DNA of 64,000 nt from CADEED01 sp963839685 (GTDB taxonomy: Bacteria; Pseudomonadota; Gammaproteobacteria; Steroidobacterales; Steroidobacteraceae): positions 682,001 to 746,000 of the forward strand of contig CAWIVS010000011.1 in assembly GCA_963839685.1 (NCBI GenBank). The letters are read 5' to 3'. Below, one piece after another: positions 36,758 through 45,257 of this stretch. Each line of letters starts with the position of its first letter. Position 1 is the stretch's first letter. The notes beneath the pieces were generated by a model, which worked only from the letters and a program-made list of their open reading frames with translations, had not been told where the DNA came from and searched no databases. The position numbers and the translations under genes were made by a program.

Positions 36758-38626
36758 ATGGCAAAGACCCCGAAAATCCGCGACTTGACCGCGTCCGCCA
36801 CGCCCAACATCGCCCATCCGCTCGCCGGTCAGAAGATGACGGGCGCGGAAATGATCGTGCAGATATTGGCTGACGAAGGGGTATCGACCATTTTTGGCTA
36901 CAGCGGTGGCGCCATCCTGCCTACCTACGACGCCGTGTTCTGCTTCAACGAAGAGCGCGCCAGGAAGGGCGAGCCGACCATGCCGCTCATCGTGCCGGCC
37001 AACGAGCAGGGCGCGGGGTTCATGGCGGCGGGTTACGCGCGCGCCAGCGGCAGAGTCGGCGTGGCCATCGTCACCTCCGGTCCCGGTGCGACCAACACCG
37101 TCACGCCGATCCGCGATTGCATGGCGGATTCCATTCCGATCGTCGTGATCTGCGGCCAGGTGCCAACCAGCGCCATCGGCACCGACGCATTCCAGGAAGC
37201 GCCGGTGCCCTCGATCATGGGTTCGGTGGCCAAACACATCTTCCTGGTCACCGATCCGAACAAGCTCGAATCCACGGTGCGCACCGCGTTCGAGATCGCG
37301 CGCACCGGGCGGCCCGGTCCGGTGGTGATCGACATTCCGAAAGACGTGCAGAACTGGTCCGGTGAATTCCGCGGCTCGGGCGCATTGCTCATGCCCGGGT
37401 ACCGCAAGCGCCTCGAGACGCTAACTACCGATATCATCGACGCCACCGAGGCGAATCACTTCTTCGAAATGCTCGGTGAGTCGCAGCGCCCGCTGATCTA
37501 CGCCGGCGGCGGCGTCATCAACGGCAATGCGGCGGTCGAGCTGCGCGAGTTCGCGCAGGAATTCGACATTCCCGTGGTCACCACGCTCATGGGCATCGGC
37601 GCCATGGACACGACGCAACCCCTGTCCATGCGCATGCTGGGGATGCACGGCCAGGCGTTCGCCAACTACGCGGTGGACGACTGCGATTTCCTCATCGCCA
37701 TCGGCGCGCGTTTCGACGACCGCGTGGCCGGCAACCCGGCAAAATTCGCGCCGGGCGCCAGGTACATCGCACATTTCGACATCGACCGCGCCGAGATCAA
37801 CAAGGTCAAACGCGTGCAATGGAACCACGTGGGCATGCTGCCCGAGGCGCTGCGCACGCTGACCGTGCATGGCAAGCGCTCCGGGTTCAAACGCGATCGT
37901 TCCAGGTGGCTCGCTTACCTGGACGACATGCGCCGCACGCACGCCATGAACTACGATCGCGAGAGTCCGCTGATCCAGCCGTACTACGTGATCGAGGAGA
38001 TCAACCGCATCACGAAGGGCGAGGCCATCATCTCCACCGGCGTGGGCCAGCACCAGATGTGGGCCGCGCAGTACTGCGACTTCCGGAGTCCGCGCCTCTG
38101 GCTGACCTCCGGCTCGATGGGCACGATGGGCTTCGGCCTGCCCGCCGCCATCGGCGCGCAGTTCGCCAATCCCAGCAAGCTGGTCATCGACATCGACGGC
38201 GATGCCTCGGTGCGCATGAACATCGGCGAGATGGAAACCGTCACCACTTACGACCTGCCGGTCAAGATCGTGGTGCTCAACAACAACGGCGACGGCATGG
38301 TGAAGCAGTGGCAGAAGCTGTTCTTCAAGGGCCGGCTCTCGGCTTCGGAAAAGACGCTGCACACCAAGGATTTCATCAGGGCCGCGCAGGCCGATGGCTT
38401 CAAGTACGCCGTGCGGCTCGACAAGAAGGCGGACGTGCCAGCCGTGATAGAGCAATTCCTCGCGTTCAAGGGAGCCGCCTTCCTCGAGGTGATGATCGAT
38501 CCCGACGCGGGTGTTTATCCGATGGTCGGTCCAGGCCAGCCCTACGAAGCCATGATCACCGGTGACTGGATCCCGTCGCGCAAGAAGGTGGACGTCAAGC
38601 CGCCGGGCGCTTCGGAGATGTTCTAA
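36758..38626 (+). CDS. ilvI: Acetolactate synthase large subunit
   Basis: A 622-residue ThDP enzyme making acetolactate or acetohydroxybutyrate, the first common step of branched-chain amino acid synthesis. Catalytic Glu in PANEQGAGFMA (about residue 88), FAD/linker region with GARFDDRVAGN, and the ThDP motif IDIDGDASVRM ending in NNN (about 485-515). Slightly longer than usual because of a 25-residue N-terminal extension. Divergent from ilvH. Threonine dehydratase (ilvA) lies at 56.5 kb and azlCD just downstream. Confidence 0.94.
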   Translation: MAKTPKIRDLTASATPNIAHPLAGQKMTGAEMIVQILADEGVSTIFGYSGGAILPTYDAVFCFNEERARKGEPTMPLIVPANEQGAGFMAAGYARASGRVGVAIVTSGPGATNTVTPIRDCMADSIPIVVICGQVPTSAIGTDAFQEAPVPSIMGSVAKHIFLVTDPNKLESTVRTAFEIARTGRPGPVVIDIPKDVQNWSGEFRGSGALLMPGYRKRLETLTTDIIDATEANHFFEMLGESQRPLIYAGGGVINGNAAVELREFAQEFDIPVVTTLMGIGAMDTTQPLSMRMLGMHGQAFANYAVDDCDFLIAIGARFDDRVAGNPAKFAPGARYIAHFDIDRAEINKVKRVQWNHVGMLPEALRTLTVHGKRSGFKRDRSRWLAYLDDMRRTHAMNYDRESPLIQPYYVIEEINRITKGEAIISTGVGQHQMWAAQYCDFRSPRLWLTSGSMGTMGFGLPAAIGAQFANPSKLVIDIDGDASVRMNIGEMETVTTYDLPVKIVVLNNNGDGMVKQWQKLFFKGRLSASEKTLHTKDFIRAAQADGFKYAVRLDKKADVPAVIEQFLAFKGAAFLEVMIDPDAGVYPMVGPGQPYEAMITGDWIPSRKKVDVKPPGASEMF

Positions 38627-38644
38627 CCAGTCAGGCGCGGGCGT

Positions 38645-39064
38645 ATGAAGTACCTGCATACCATGGTGCGTGTTGCCGACGTCGACGCCTCGCTGAAATT
38701 CTACTGCGACGCCCTCGGCCTGGAGGTCGTGTCGCGCAAGGAGTTTCCGCAGGGCAAGTTCACGCTCATCTTCCTCGCGGCTCCCGGTGACAGCGAGGCG
38801 CAGGTGGAACTCACGCACAACTGGGAGCCCGAGGCCTACACCGGCGGACGCAACTTCGGGCACCTGGCGTACGCAGTCGACGACATCTACGCGGCCTGCG
38901 AACGGCTGCAGCAGCATGGGGTCACCATCAACCGTCCGCCGCGCGACGGGCGTATGGCATTCGTGCGCTCGCCCGACAATATTTCCATAGAACTGCTGCA
39001 GAAGGGTGGCTCGCTGCCGCCTCGCGAGCCGTGGGTGTCGATGGCCAACACCGGTAACTGGTGA
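38645..39064 (+). CDS. gloA: Lactoylglutathione lyase (glyoxalase I)
   Basis: A 139-residue VOC-fold enzyme converting the methylglyoxal-glutathione adduct to S-lactoylglutathione. Metal ligands are in YLHTMVRV (His5), AQVELTHNW (Glu), FGHLAYAV (His) and ISIELLQ (Glu). Its stop overlaps the GTG start of azlC (GTGA). Placement between ilvI and azlCD suggests a single operon on the plus strand. Confidence 0.93.
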   Translation: MKYLHTMVRVADVDASLKFYCDALGLEVVSRKEFPQGKFTLIFLAAPGDSEAQVELTHNWEPEAYTGGRNFGHLAYAVDDIYAACERLQQHGVTINRPPRDGRMAFVRSPDNISIELLQKGGSLPPREPWVSMANTGNW

Positions 39065-39795
39065 GCTCCTTCGCCGTAGCCACTCGTCGAGAAGTCTTTC
39101 TCCAAGGTCAGCGCGACATCCTGCACTCGCTGCCGGGTTCGGCGGCGTGGGGCCTGGTCAGCGGAGTTGCCATGGTCAAGGGCGGTCTGTCGGTGCCCTG
39201 GGCCATCGCCATGTCGTTGTGCGTGTACGCAGGCTCGGCGCAACTCGCGGCATTGCCGCTGATCGCCGCCGGCGCGCCTCTGTGGGTGATCATCACCACC
39301 GGGCTCATCACCAACCTGCGCTTCGTGATCTACAGCGCGGCACTGCGCCCCTTCTTCGTCGATGAGTCGGTGGCGCGGCGCGGCGCGCTCGGTTTCTTCA
39401 TGACCGACTTCACCTTCACGCTGTTCATGCGCGCGGCTCGCGAAGGCACCCTGCCGGGCAAGCACCGCGATGCATGGTTCGCGGGCGTGTGCGCCAACAA
39501 CTGGATCACCTGGCAGGTGTTTGCGATCACCGGGATCGTCGCGGCGAGCTACGTGCCGGGCGACTGGGGACTGGAATTCACCGGCACACTGGCGTTGTTG
39601 GCGCTCGTCGGGCCCGCGCTCACGGTGCGCCCGGCGATTGTCGGCGGCGTGGTGTCGGCGGTGGTGGCCCTGCTGACCCACGGAATACCGTTTCGCCTCG
39701 GGCTGTTCTGCGCGGCCATCGCCGGCATCGTGGCCGCCACCATTGCCGACGGGATTCGGCCGCCCGACGCGGGGCGCGACGGCCAGGGTTCATGA
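39061..39795 (+). CDS. azlC: AzlC family branched-chain amino acid exporter, large subunit
   Basis: A 244-residue inner-membrane protein with about seven hydrophobic segments and the AzlC signature (AAWGLVSGVAMVKGG, YAGSAQLAALPLIAAGAP, TNLRFVIYSAAL). With AzlD it exports branched-chain amino acids or analogues. GTG 39061 overlaps the gloA stop and its own stop overlaps the azlD start, indicating tight coupling. Proximity to ilvI fits overflow control of the pathway. Confidence 0.92.
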   Translation: MSSFAVATRREVFLQGQRDILHSLPGSAAWGLVSGVAMVKGGLSVPWAIAMSLCVYAGSAQLAALPLIAAGAPLWVIITTGLITNLRFVIYSAALRPFFVDESVARRGALGFFMTDFTFTLFMRAAREGTLPGKHRDAWFAGVCANNWITWQVFAITGIVAASYVPGDWGLEFTGTLALLALVGPALTVRPAIVGGVVSAVVALLTHGIPFRLGLFCAAIAGIVAATIADGIRPPDAGRDGQGS

Positions 39796-40133
39796 GTCCA
39801 CCCGTCACCGGAATTGCACTGGGAGTCGTGATCGCTGGACTCGCGTTGTCGACTTTCCTGACCCGCGCCTCGTTCCTGCTGGCCGGACAAAAGCTGCGGC
39901 TCAATCACCGTATCGAGGTCGCACTGCGCTACGCGCCGGTGTGCACGCTGATGGCCATCATCGTGCCCGACGTGCTGTTGCACGGGTCGCAGTCCGGCTT
40001 AGACCTTTCCCCGTTGAACCCGCGACTCATTGGCGTGCTGGCGGCGGGTGCCTGGTTGTCCTGGTCGCGAAACATCCTCGGCTGCCTGGCCTGCGGGATG
40101 GCGACGTACACGCTGGCGCGCATCCTGCTTTAG
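39792..40133 (+). CDS. azlD: AzlD family branched-chain amino acid exporter, small subunit
   Basis: A 113-residue protein with four predicted membrane helices (TGIALGVVIAGLALSTFLTR, VALRYAPVCTLMAIIVPDVL). It is the obligatory partner of AzlC. ATG 39792 overlaps the azlC stop (ATGA). Confidence 0.9.
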   Translation: MSPPVTGIALGVVIAGLALSTFLTRASFLLAGQKLRLNHRIEVALRYAPVCTLMAIIVPDVLLHGSQSGLDLSPLNPRLIGVLAAGAWLSWSRNILGCLACGMATYTLARILL

Positions 40134-40217
40134 AGCTGAGCTGGAATCGGTCCAGTCTCATCGCTTGCCCTAACTAGGTGTGCGGCGTACTGTGCGTGCC
40201 GTCGTCAACTACAACAA

Positions 40218-41210
40218 TCAGTGTGCGAGGGGAGAGACATGCAAAGTATTGGTGGTCTGCTGGTGCTGCTCGGCGCCGGTTCGTTTGTGTTGCGTCTTGT
40301 GAATATCGACTTCCTGCTGGTGAGCTGGGTCGACAACTGGGGTGCAGGTGTCGGCAACGGCATCCGCATCGCGATGATCGTGGTCGGCGCCGTCATCTGG
40401 TTCCTCGGCAGGCGGCAGGCGAGCAGTCAGGAAGCTCCGCCGCCACAGGCCTGAGTCGACCGCCGCCGCTCCGGCCACGGCCGGGGCGGCGGGCAGATCC
40501 AGCATCCGCTGGCGGAGTGCCAGCAGCAGCCACCACGCCAGCAGTGCGCTGGCCAGGTCGTGCGAGAAGAAGTGCGCGCCGCGCGCTTCCTGCCCGATCG
40601 AGAAGATCGCACCCACCAGCAGGGCAGCGGCCAGCAGCCAGCGCGCCAGCAGCGCGCGCCGCGCGCGCAGCGCGAACGACAGGCTCAACAGCGCGAATCC
40701 TGACGAGGAATGCGCCCCGGGAAAACATTGCGCGCGCGGTAGATAGCCGGGGCGATTGCCGAACAGGGTGACATACGGCCGGCCGCCGCCGAACCCCGCG
40801 AGGTCCCAGGGGCAGTCGACATTGGTCGTGACCTTGAGCAATCCGACAACACCGGTAACCAGCACGATCCCCAAGAACACGAACAGCGCCTCGCGGCGCC
40901 ACGGTGCAAGCTTCGGATACGCATAGGACAGCCCCCAGGTGACCAGAGCGGCGGCTGCGACCGCGCGTACCAGGTCGCGACCGCCCTGGTGAATCAGGTC
41001 GCGCGCCCACCAGGCGCCCGGTCCGCTTCCGAGCCAGTGCGCGGTTGCACTGCGGAAAAACATCGCATGCGCCAGCGAGCGGTCGATGTCCAGCCATTCG
41101 ACCAGCCACACGAGGAGCGCCAGCGGCATCAACAGGTACCAGGCCGCAACCGAAGGCGTAACCTTCCGTGGATGGGGGTGTCGAAGGGGTGCATGGACGT
41201 TGCGCTGCAT
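40218..41210 (-). CDS. PAP2 superfamily phosphatase (inner membrane)
   Basis: From ATG 41210 an integral membrane protein with six hydrophobic segments. Phosphatase motifs are recognisable: GLLKVTTNVDCP (first motif, with Cys-Pro in place of the usual Arg-Pro), CFPGAHSSSG (second) and ARGAHFFSHDLASA (third, Arg, His and Asp). It probably dephosphorylates a lipid phosphate. After ALRQRML near 40490 the frame runs on for about 90 codons of low-complexity His/Asp/Gln sequence antisense to the small membrane gene. A +1 shift there would end the protein at 40427, so the tail may be artefactual. Confidence 0.8.
   Translation of the reverse strand: MQRNVHAPLRHPHPRKVTPSVAAWYLLMPLALLVWLVEWLDIDRSLAHAMFFRSATAHWLGSGPGAWWARDLIHQGGRDLVRAVAAAALVTWGLSYAYPKLAPWRREALFVFLGIVLVTGVVGLLKVTTNVDCPWDLAGFGGGRPYVTLFGNRPGYLPRAQCFPGAHSSSGFALLSLSFALRARRALLARWLLAAALLVGAIFSIGQEARGAHFFSHDLASALLAWWLLLALRQRMLDLPAAPAVAGAAAVDSGLWRRSFLTARLPPAEEPDDGADHDHRDADAVADTCTPVVDPAHQQEVDIHKTQHKRTGAEQHQQTTNTLHVSPLAH
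40239..40454 (+). CDS. Small two-helix membrane protein (71 aa)
   Basis: ATG 40239 follows a strong GGGGAGAG site. Two hydrophobic segments (IGGLLVLLGAGSFVLRLV and GIRIAMIVVGAVIWFLG) are joined by a polar loop, with a Gln/Pro-rich tail. Family not recognised. It lies opposite the C-terminal part of the PAP2 reading frame; the strong RBS and membrane pattern favour this strand as coding here. Confidence 0.6.
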   Translation: MQSIGGLLVLLGAGSFVLRLVNIDFLLVSWVDNWGAGVGNGIRIAMIVVGAVIWFLGRRQASSQEAPPPQA

Positions 41211-41274
41211 TTCTGTCCCCTTGGACGTGCACCGCAAGGAGAGTCCTGCGAATGCGGAGGGTTTTTGTCCTACA

Positions 41275-41285
41275 TGACGTCTAAG
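41275..41285 (+). promoter_or_regulatory. TGACGTCTAAG element upstream of the ECF sigma gene
   Basis: This 11-mer lies 21 bases before the sigma factor GTG and is repeated exactly at 45242-45252 before the Omp85-like gene. CGTCT resembles the -10 element of many ECF sigma promoters, so it may mark an autoregulated promoter. No shared -35 was found, which weakens the case. Confidence 0.35.
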
Positions 41286-41306
41286 TCGCAAGCAACGAGG
41301 TAGGCA

Positions 41307-41924
41307 GTGTTTGACGAGCAGGAGCTGGTCAGCCGCATGCGGCGCGGAGAGCAACGGGCGTTCGACCAGTTTTTCGACGCATATGCGGATCGACTGGGCG
41401 CGTTTGCCGCGCGCCGCAGCGCTCTGGACCCGGCCGGAATCGAAGACGTGGTGCAAATGACGATGATCAATGCGATGCGCGGCCTGGCGAGCTTTCGCGG
41501 TGGCTCGTCGCTGTTCACATGGCTGTGCCAGATTTGCCGCAACCTGCTGGCAGACGCGCGGCGCAAGGCTGCTCGCCAACCGGAAATGAAAAGCCTCGAG
41601 GAATTGAACTCGGAACGGCCGCTGGCCAGGGTGGTGCAGCTCGCGGACTTTCGCGATCCACTCGACGAGTGTGCGGCGGATGCCGATCGCGGCGCCGTGC
41701 GACGCGCCATCAACCGCCTGCCGCCTCACTACGCGAGGATTCTCGAATTGCGCTTTGGCGATGAACTCAAGGTGCCCGAGATCGCGGCCCAGCTCGGGGT
41801 TTCGGAAAGCGCCGCGGAATCACAGCTCGGCCGCGCACGCCAGGCGTTCCGTACCGAATGGCTGCGCGTGGCGGACAATGCGGCGATGCCGTCCGCGACG
41901 CCCCAACGTGGTGATGCACGATGA
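41307..41924 (+). CDS. ECF-type RNA polymerase sigma factor
   Basis: A 205-residue sigma-70 family protein with region 2 (FDQFFDAYADRLGAFAARR ... VVQMTMINAMRGLASFRGGS) and region 4 (INRLPPHYARILELRFGDELKVPEIAAQLGVSESAAESQLGRAR). GTG 41307 follows GAGG. It overlaps the FecR-type gene by ATGA, so the pair is a sigma/anti-sigma unit. Likely targets include the downstream TonB receptor. Confidence 0.93.
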   Translation: MFDEQELVSRMRRGEQRAFDQFFDAYADRLGAFAARRSALDPAGIEDVVQMTMINAMRGLASFRGGSSLFTWLCQICRNLLADARRKAARQPEMKSLEELNSERPLARVVQLADFRDPLDECAADADRGAVRRAINRLPPHYARILELRFGDELKVPEIAAQLGVSESAAESQLGRARQAFRTEWLRVADNAAMPSATPQRGDAR

Positions 41925-42937
41925 GTGATGCCGACAAGCCCCGCGCTGCCGATTCCGAGGACGAAAGCGTCTTGCGCGAAAACCTGCGCGTGCGCGCACT
42001 TTCGCCCGAGGCGCTCGATCGTATCCGCCGCGCAACCGAAGCCGAGTGGCGCGCCAGCGTCGGGCGCTCGGTGCGCCGCCCGTGGATGGGTTATGCCGCT
42101 GTCGCTTCGGTGGTTGGAGTGCTGGCGGTTGCGGCGTGGCTGTCGCTGGGTCGCATGCCGGACGCCACGTCGGGAGAACCGCTGGCGCAACTCATGCGCG
42201 CGAACGCTCCGGGTCTGGTCGAGTTGCGCGCGTTCTGGCGCGAAGCTCCCGTGGGCACTGGCGCCGAGCTTCGCGCCGGCCAGAATTTTGACGCGCGTGG
42301 CGGCATCCTGCTCGGCTTGCGCGGCGGCGGCAACCTGCGGGTTGCGGCGGGAAGCGAATTCCTGGTGATGTCGGGCAACGCGGTGCAACTGGAGCGCGGC
42401 GAGCTGTACGTGGACATACCTCCCGGCTCGCACGCCGCGCAGAGTTTCGTGGCGATCACGGACGCGGGCGAATTTAGCCACGTCGGCACGCAGTTCGCCA
42501 TCGCGGTCAACGATGGCGCCACCCGCTTGCGGGTGCGGGAAGGCAGCGTGCAATGGCGCGCTGGCGGTGCGGAGTCGACGGTGAACGCGGGCACCGAAGT
42601 CTTCATCGATCGCAACGACCAGGTCACCCGGCGTGCGCTGGACGCATCCGGCGATCACTGGGCCTGGACGGAAAGTATGGCGCCGGAGATGGACATCGAA
42701 GGCCGGCCGCTGTCGGAGTTTCTCGAGTGGGTGGCGCGCGAGACAGGTCGCAGGCTGGTCATCGCCGACGAGACGACGCGCGGACAGGTTGAAGTGATCC
42801 GCACCCACGGCAATGTTCACGGACTCAAACCGTTGCAGGCGCTCAAGGCGGTCATGGCCTCGACTTCACTTCACCTGGAGCTACCCGCGGGCGAGATCCG
42901 GGTAAGCTTCCCAGGTGTCTCGAAGCCGCGTCAGTAA
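41921..42937 (+). CDS. FecR-type anti-sigma/transmembrane signal transducer
   Basis: A 338-residue protein with a cytoplasmic N-terminus, one membrane helix (about 58-76), the FecR beta-domain (GSEFLVMSGNAVQLERGELYVDIP, HVGTQFAIAV) and a C-terminal STN-like domain (LSEFLEWVARETGRRLVI). It relays the state of the outer-membrane receptor to the sigma factor. The N-terminal DUF4880 module of classical FecR is not evident. The TonB receptor gene overlaps its 3' end by 23 bases. Confidence 0.88.
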   Translation: MSDADKPRAADSEDESVLRENLRVRALSPEALDRIRRATEAEWRASVGRSVRRPWMGYAAVASVVGVLAVAAWLSLGRMPDATSGEPLAQLMRANAPGLVELRAFWREAPVGTGAELRAGQNFDARGGILLGLRGGGNLRVAAGSEFLVMSGNAVQLERGELYVDIPPGSHAAQSFVAITDAGEFSHVGTQFAIAVNDGATRLRVREGSVQWRAGGAESTVNAGTEVFIDRNDQVTRRALDASGDHWAWTESMAPEMDIEGRPLSEFLEWVARETGRRLVIADETTRGQVEVIRTHGNVHGLKPLQALKAVMASTSLHLELPAGEIRVSFPGVSKPRQ

Positions 42938-45218
42938 GCTGTTCCTGGTGGTTTGGCTTGGGGTCTCGTGCGCGTCCGGCGCCGCGGAGACTCCGCGCAC
43001 GGACTCGCCCGAGGCGCGTTCCGTCGAAGCCCTGCTGCTCGATCTCGCGCCCCTGGGCATCGACATCATCTTCAGTTCCGATCTCGTGCCACCGGAGCTG
43101 CGCGCCCCGCCGCCTCGCACCGACGCCACTCCGCTGCAGCGCGCGATGGACGCGCTCGCGGCGCACGGACTCACCTTGCGCCAGCTCGCGCCTGACAAGT
43201 ACGTCGTGGTGCCGGCGAGCATTCCACAAGTACCACAGCCCGTCAGCGAAGCGCCGCTCGAGGAGATTTCGGTCTACGCGAGTCGCTATTCGATCGAAGG
43301 TCGCACCGTCGTCGATGGGCTGAAGCTGTCGTCGAGTGACATCGAGGTGGTTCCGGGCAGTCATGACGACGCGCTGCGCGCGCTCAAGTCGCTGCCGGGG
43401 CTTGCCAGCAATGTGTCCGGTCGCCCGTACATCCGTGGTTCGCTGGCCGACGACGTGCTGCTGCGTTACGACGGCATCACCATGCTCGATCCATTTCATC
43501 TCAAGAATTTCCAGAGCCTGGTCAGCGCCATCGACCCGGCCGCGGTGGAGCGCATCGAGGTCTTCAGCGGCGGTTTTCCCACGCGCTTCGGCACGCGCTC
43601 CGGCGGAGTGATCGACATAAGTGCCCCGAAGCGTCGTTCCGGCTACGAGAATCGCGCGGCTGCCAGCCTCATCTCGGCCGGCGTCTCATCGATCGGCCGC
43701 GCCGACAAACTACCGTTGGATTGGCTGGTCGCCGTTCGCCGCAGCACCATGGATCTGCTGGAGCCTGTCGAGGAGGATTTCGGTAATCCGCAGTTCAGCG
43801 ATTCACTCGGACGGCTGCGTTGGAACACCGACAACGGCGCCTGGACGCTCGGCTGGCTGCTGCTGGACGACCGGATACAACTCGGCACCGACGTCGAGGA
43901 AGAAGTCGCCAACGCCACCTACCGCGACGAGTATCTGTGGCTGGCGCGCGATCACGTAATCAATGACCGGCTGCGTACCCGTGTCGCGGCGGTCGTGACG
44001 AGCTCCGACCGGCATCGCAGCGGGCTGGTCGAGGAACCCGGTGTCGCCTCGGGCACGCTCGATGCGGCACTCGAGTTCGGCCGCATCGAGTTGAACAATC
44101 TCTGGACCTTCGAGCCGAAGGCGGGATCCGCCTACACCTTCGGTGCGGAAGCGGCGCTGTCCAGCGCCGACTACGAGTACGTCCGCAATGCGAGTTATGA
44201 CCCGCGCGTGGCCGCGGCCTTCGGCCGGCCCACCAGCAACGATCTGGTGTACGTGATCGATCCGCAGGGCTCCACCTATGCGCTGCATGCCGCGGCGCGA
44301 CGGCAATGGGCGGAATTCGAAGCAGAGCTCGGGGTACGGCTGGACGGACAACACTATAGCCTGGGTGGCGATCACACCCAGTTCAGTCCGCGACTGAACA
44401 TGCGCTACGACAGGAACGATCGGCTGCGTTTCTACGCCTCGATCGGTCGTTTCACGCAGGCGCAACATATCGAAGAGTGGCGCGTCGAAGATGCGCAGGC
44501 AGTGGCTGACTCCGCGCAGGTTTCGATACACAGCATCATCGGCCTCACCTATCAGCCTTCATCGCGGACCCGCTGGGGGCTGGAGGCATACACCAAGCGA
44601 TGGACCACGGTCTCTCCGTACTACGACAACCTGCTCGATCCCCTGTCCCTGTCACCGGAGCTCGAGCCCGACCGCATACGCGTCGATCCGCACCACTCGG
44701 AGGCATCGGGTCTGGAGGTCAATGTGCGGCGCGAATTCTCCGAGCACCTGGCCGGTTGGGGAACGTTTGGTTGGGCGCGCGTGGCGGACGAAGGCGGCGA
44801 CGCCGACATCCTGCGCAGCTGGGATCAACCGCTGGCGCTCACCGCCGGACTCGCCTGGCAAGGCTCGCGGTACAGCGTGTCTGCGCTCGGAGGCTGGCAT
44901 CGCGGCTGGCCACGCACTCCGTTCGCGCTGGTTGAACCGGCGAATGGCCAACCCGCAGCGATCGTGCTCGAGCGTCGCAATTCGGAACGCTGGGGCGACT
45001 TCTACACGCTCGACCTGCGCGGCAGCTACAGCCGGCCTTTCGGCAACGGTGATTTCACGGTCGTGCTCGAAGTGACCAATGCGACTAATCATCACAACTC
45101 CTGCTGCGCGACGCTCTCGACATCGGGCGATGGCACGACGTTCGAGACGGAAACCGATCACTGGCTGCCGACCCTCTTGAATCTGGGCTTTTCATACCGC
45201 TGGGGTAATCGGGAGTAG
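42915..45218 (+). CDS. TonB-dependent receptor with N-terminal STN signalling domain
   Basis: A 767-residue outer-membrane transporter. GTG 42915 starts a signal peptide (KLFLVVWLGVSCASGAAE), then an STN domain (about 35-105, LAPLGIDIIFSSDLV), a TonB-box-like LEEISVYA, the plug (LKSLPGLASNVSGRPYIRGS, GGFPTRFGTRSGGVIDIS) and a 22-strand barrel. The STN domain contacts the FecR-like protein, so substrate binding can switch on the sigma factor. Substrate unknown; no siderophore genes are near. Confidence 0.92.
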   Translation: MSRSRVSKLFLVVWLGVSCASGAAETPRTDSPEARSVEALLLDLAPLGIDIIFSSDLVPPELRAPPPRTDATPLQRAMDALAAHGLTLRQLAPDKYVVVPASIPQVPQPVSEAPLEEISVYASRYSIEGRTVVDGLKLSSSDIEVVPGSHDDALRALKSLPGLASNVSGRPYIRGSLADDVLLRYDGITMLDPFHLKNFQSLVSAIDPAAVERIEVFSGGFPTRFGTRSGGVIDISAPKRRSGYENRAAASLISAGVSSIGRADKLPLDWLVAVRRSTMDLLEPVEEDFGNPQFSDSLGRLRWNTDNGAWTLGWLLLDDRIQLGTDVEEEVANATYRDEYLWLARDHVINDRLRTRVAAVVTSSDRHRSGLVEEPGVASGTLDAALEFGRIELNNLWTFEPKAGSAYTFGAEAALSSADYEYVRNASYDPRVAAAFGRPTSNDLVYVIDPQGSTYALHAAARRQWAEFEAELGVRLDGQHYSLGGDHTQFSPRLNMRYDRNDRLRFYASIGRFTQAQHIEEWRVEDAQAVADSAQVSIHSIIGLTYQPSSRTRWGLEAYTKRWTTVSPYYDNLLDPLSLSPELEPDRIRVDPHHSEASGLEVNVRREFSEHLAGWGTFGWARVADEGGDADILRSWDQPLALTAGLAWQGSRYSVSALGGWHRGWPRTPFALVEPANGQPAAIVLERRNSERWGDFYTLDLRGSYSRPFGNGDFTVVLEVTNATNHHNSCCATLSTSGDGTTFETETDHWLPTLLNLGFSYRWGNRE

Positions 45219-45241
45219 CCGCGACGGAAATCCGGCCACCG

Positions 45242-45252
45242 TGACGTCTAAG
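45242..45252 (+). promoter_or_regulatory. Second TGACGTCTAAG element
   Basis: Exact copy of the element at 41275-41285, 5 bases before the ATG of the Omp85-like gene, with GGAAAT about 14 bases upstream of CGTCT, reminiscent of FecI-type promoters. The position so near the ATG would make the transcript almost leaderless. Confidence 0.3.
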
Positions 45253-45257
45253 GACGC

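Noticed and set aside
37421..38917. 498-codon antisense frame opposite ilvI and gloA
   Set aside because: Composition is typical of an out-of-frame reading (runs of Val/His/Asp/Arg) and the plus strand carries full catalytic motifs.
41307..45218. Siderophore or haem uptake system
   Set aside because: The sigma/FecR/TonB layout is compatible, but no siderophore biosynthesis, haem-binding motif or ABC transporter is nearby, so the substrate is left open.
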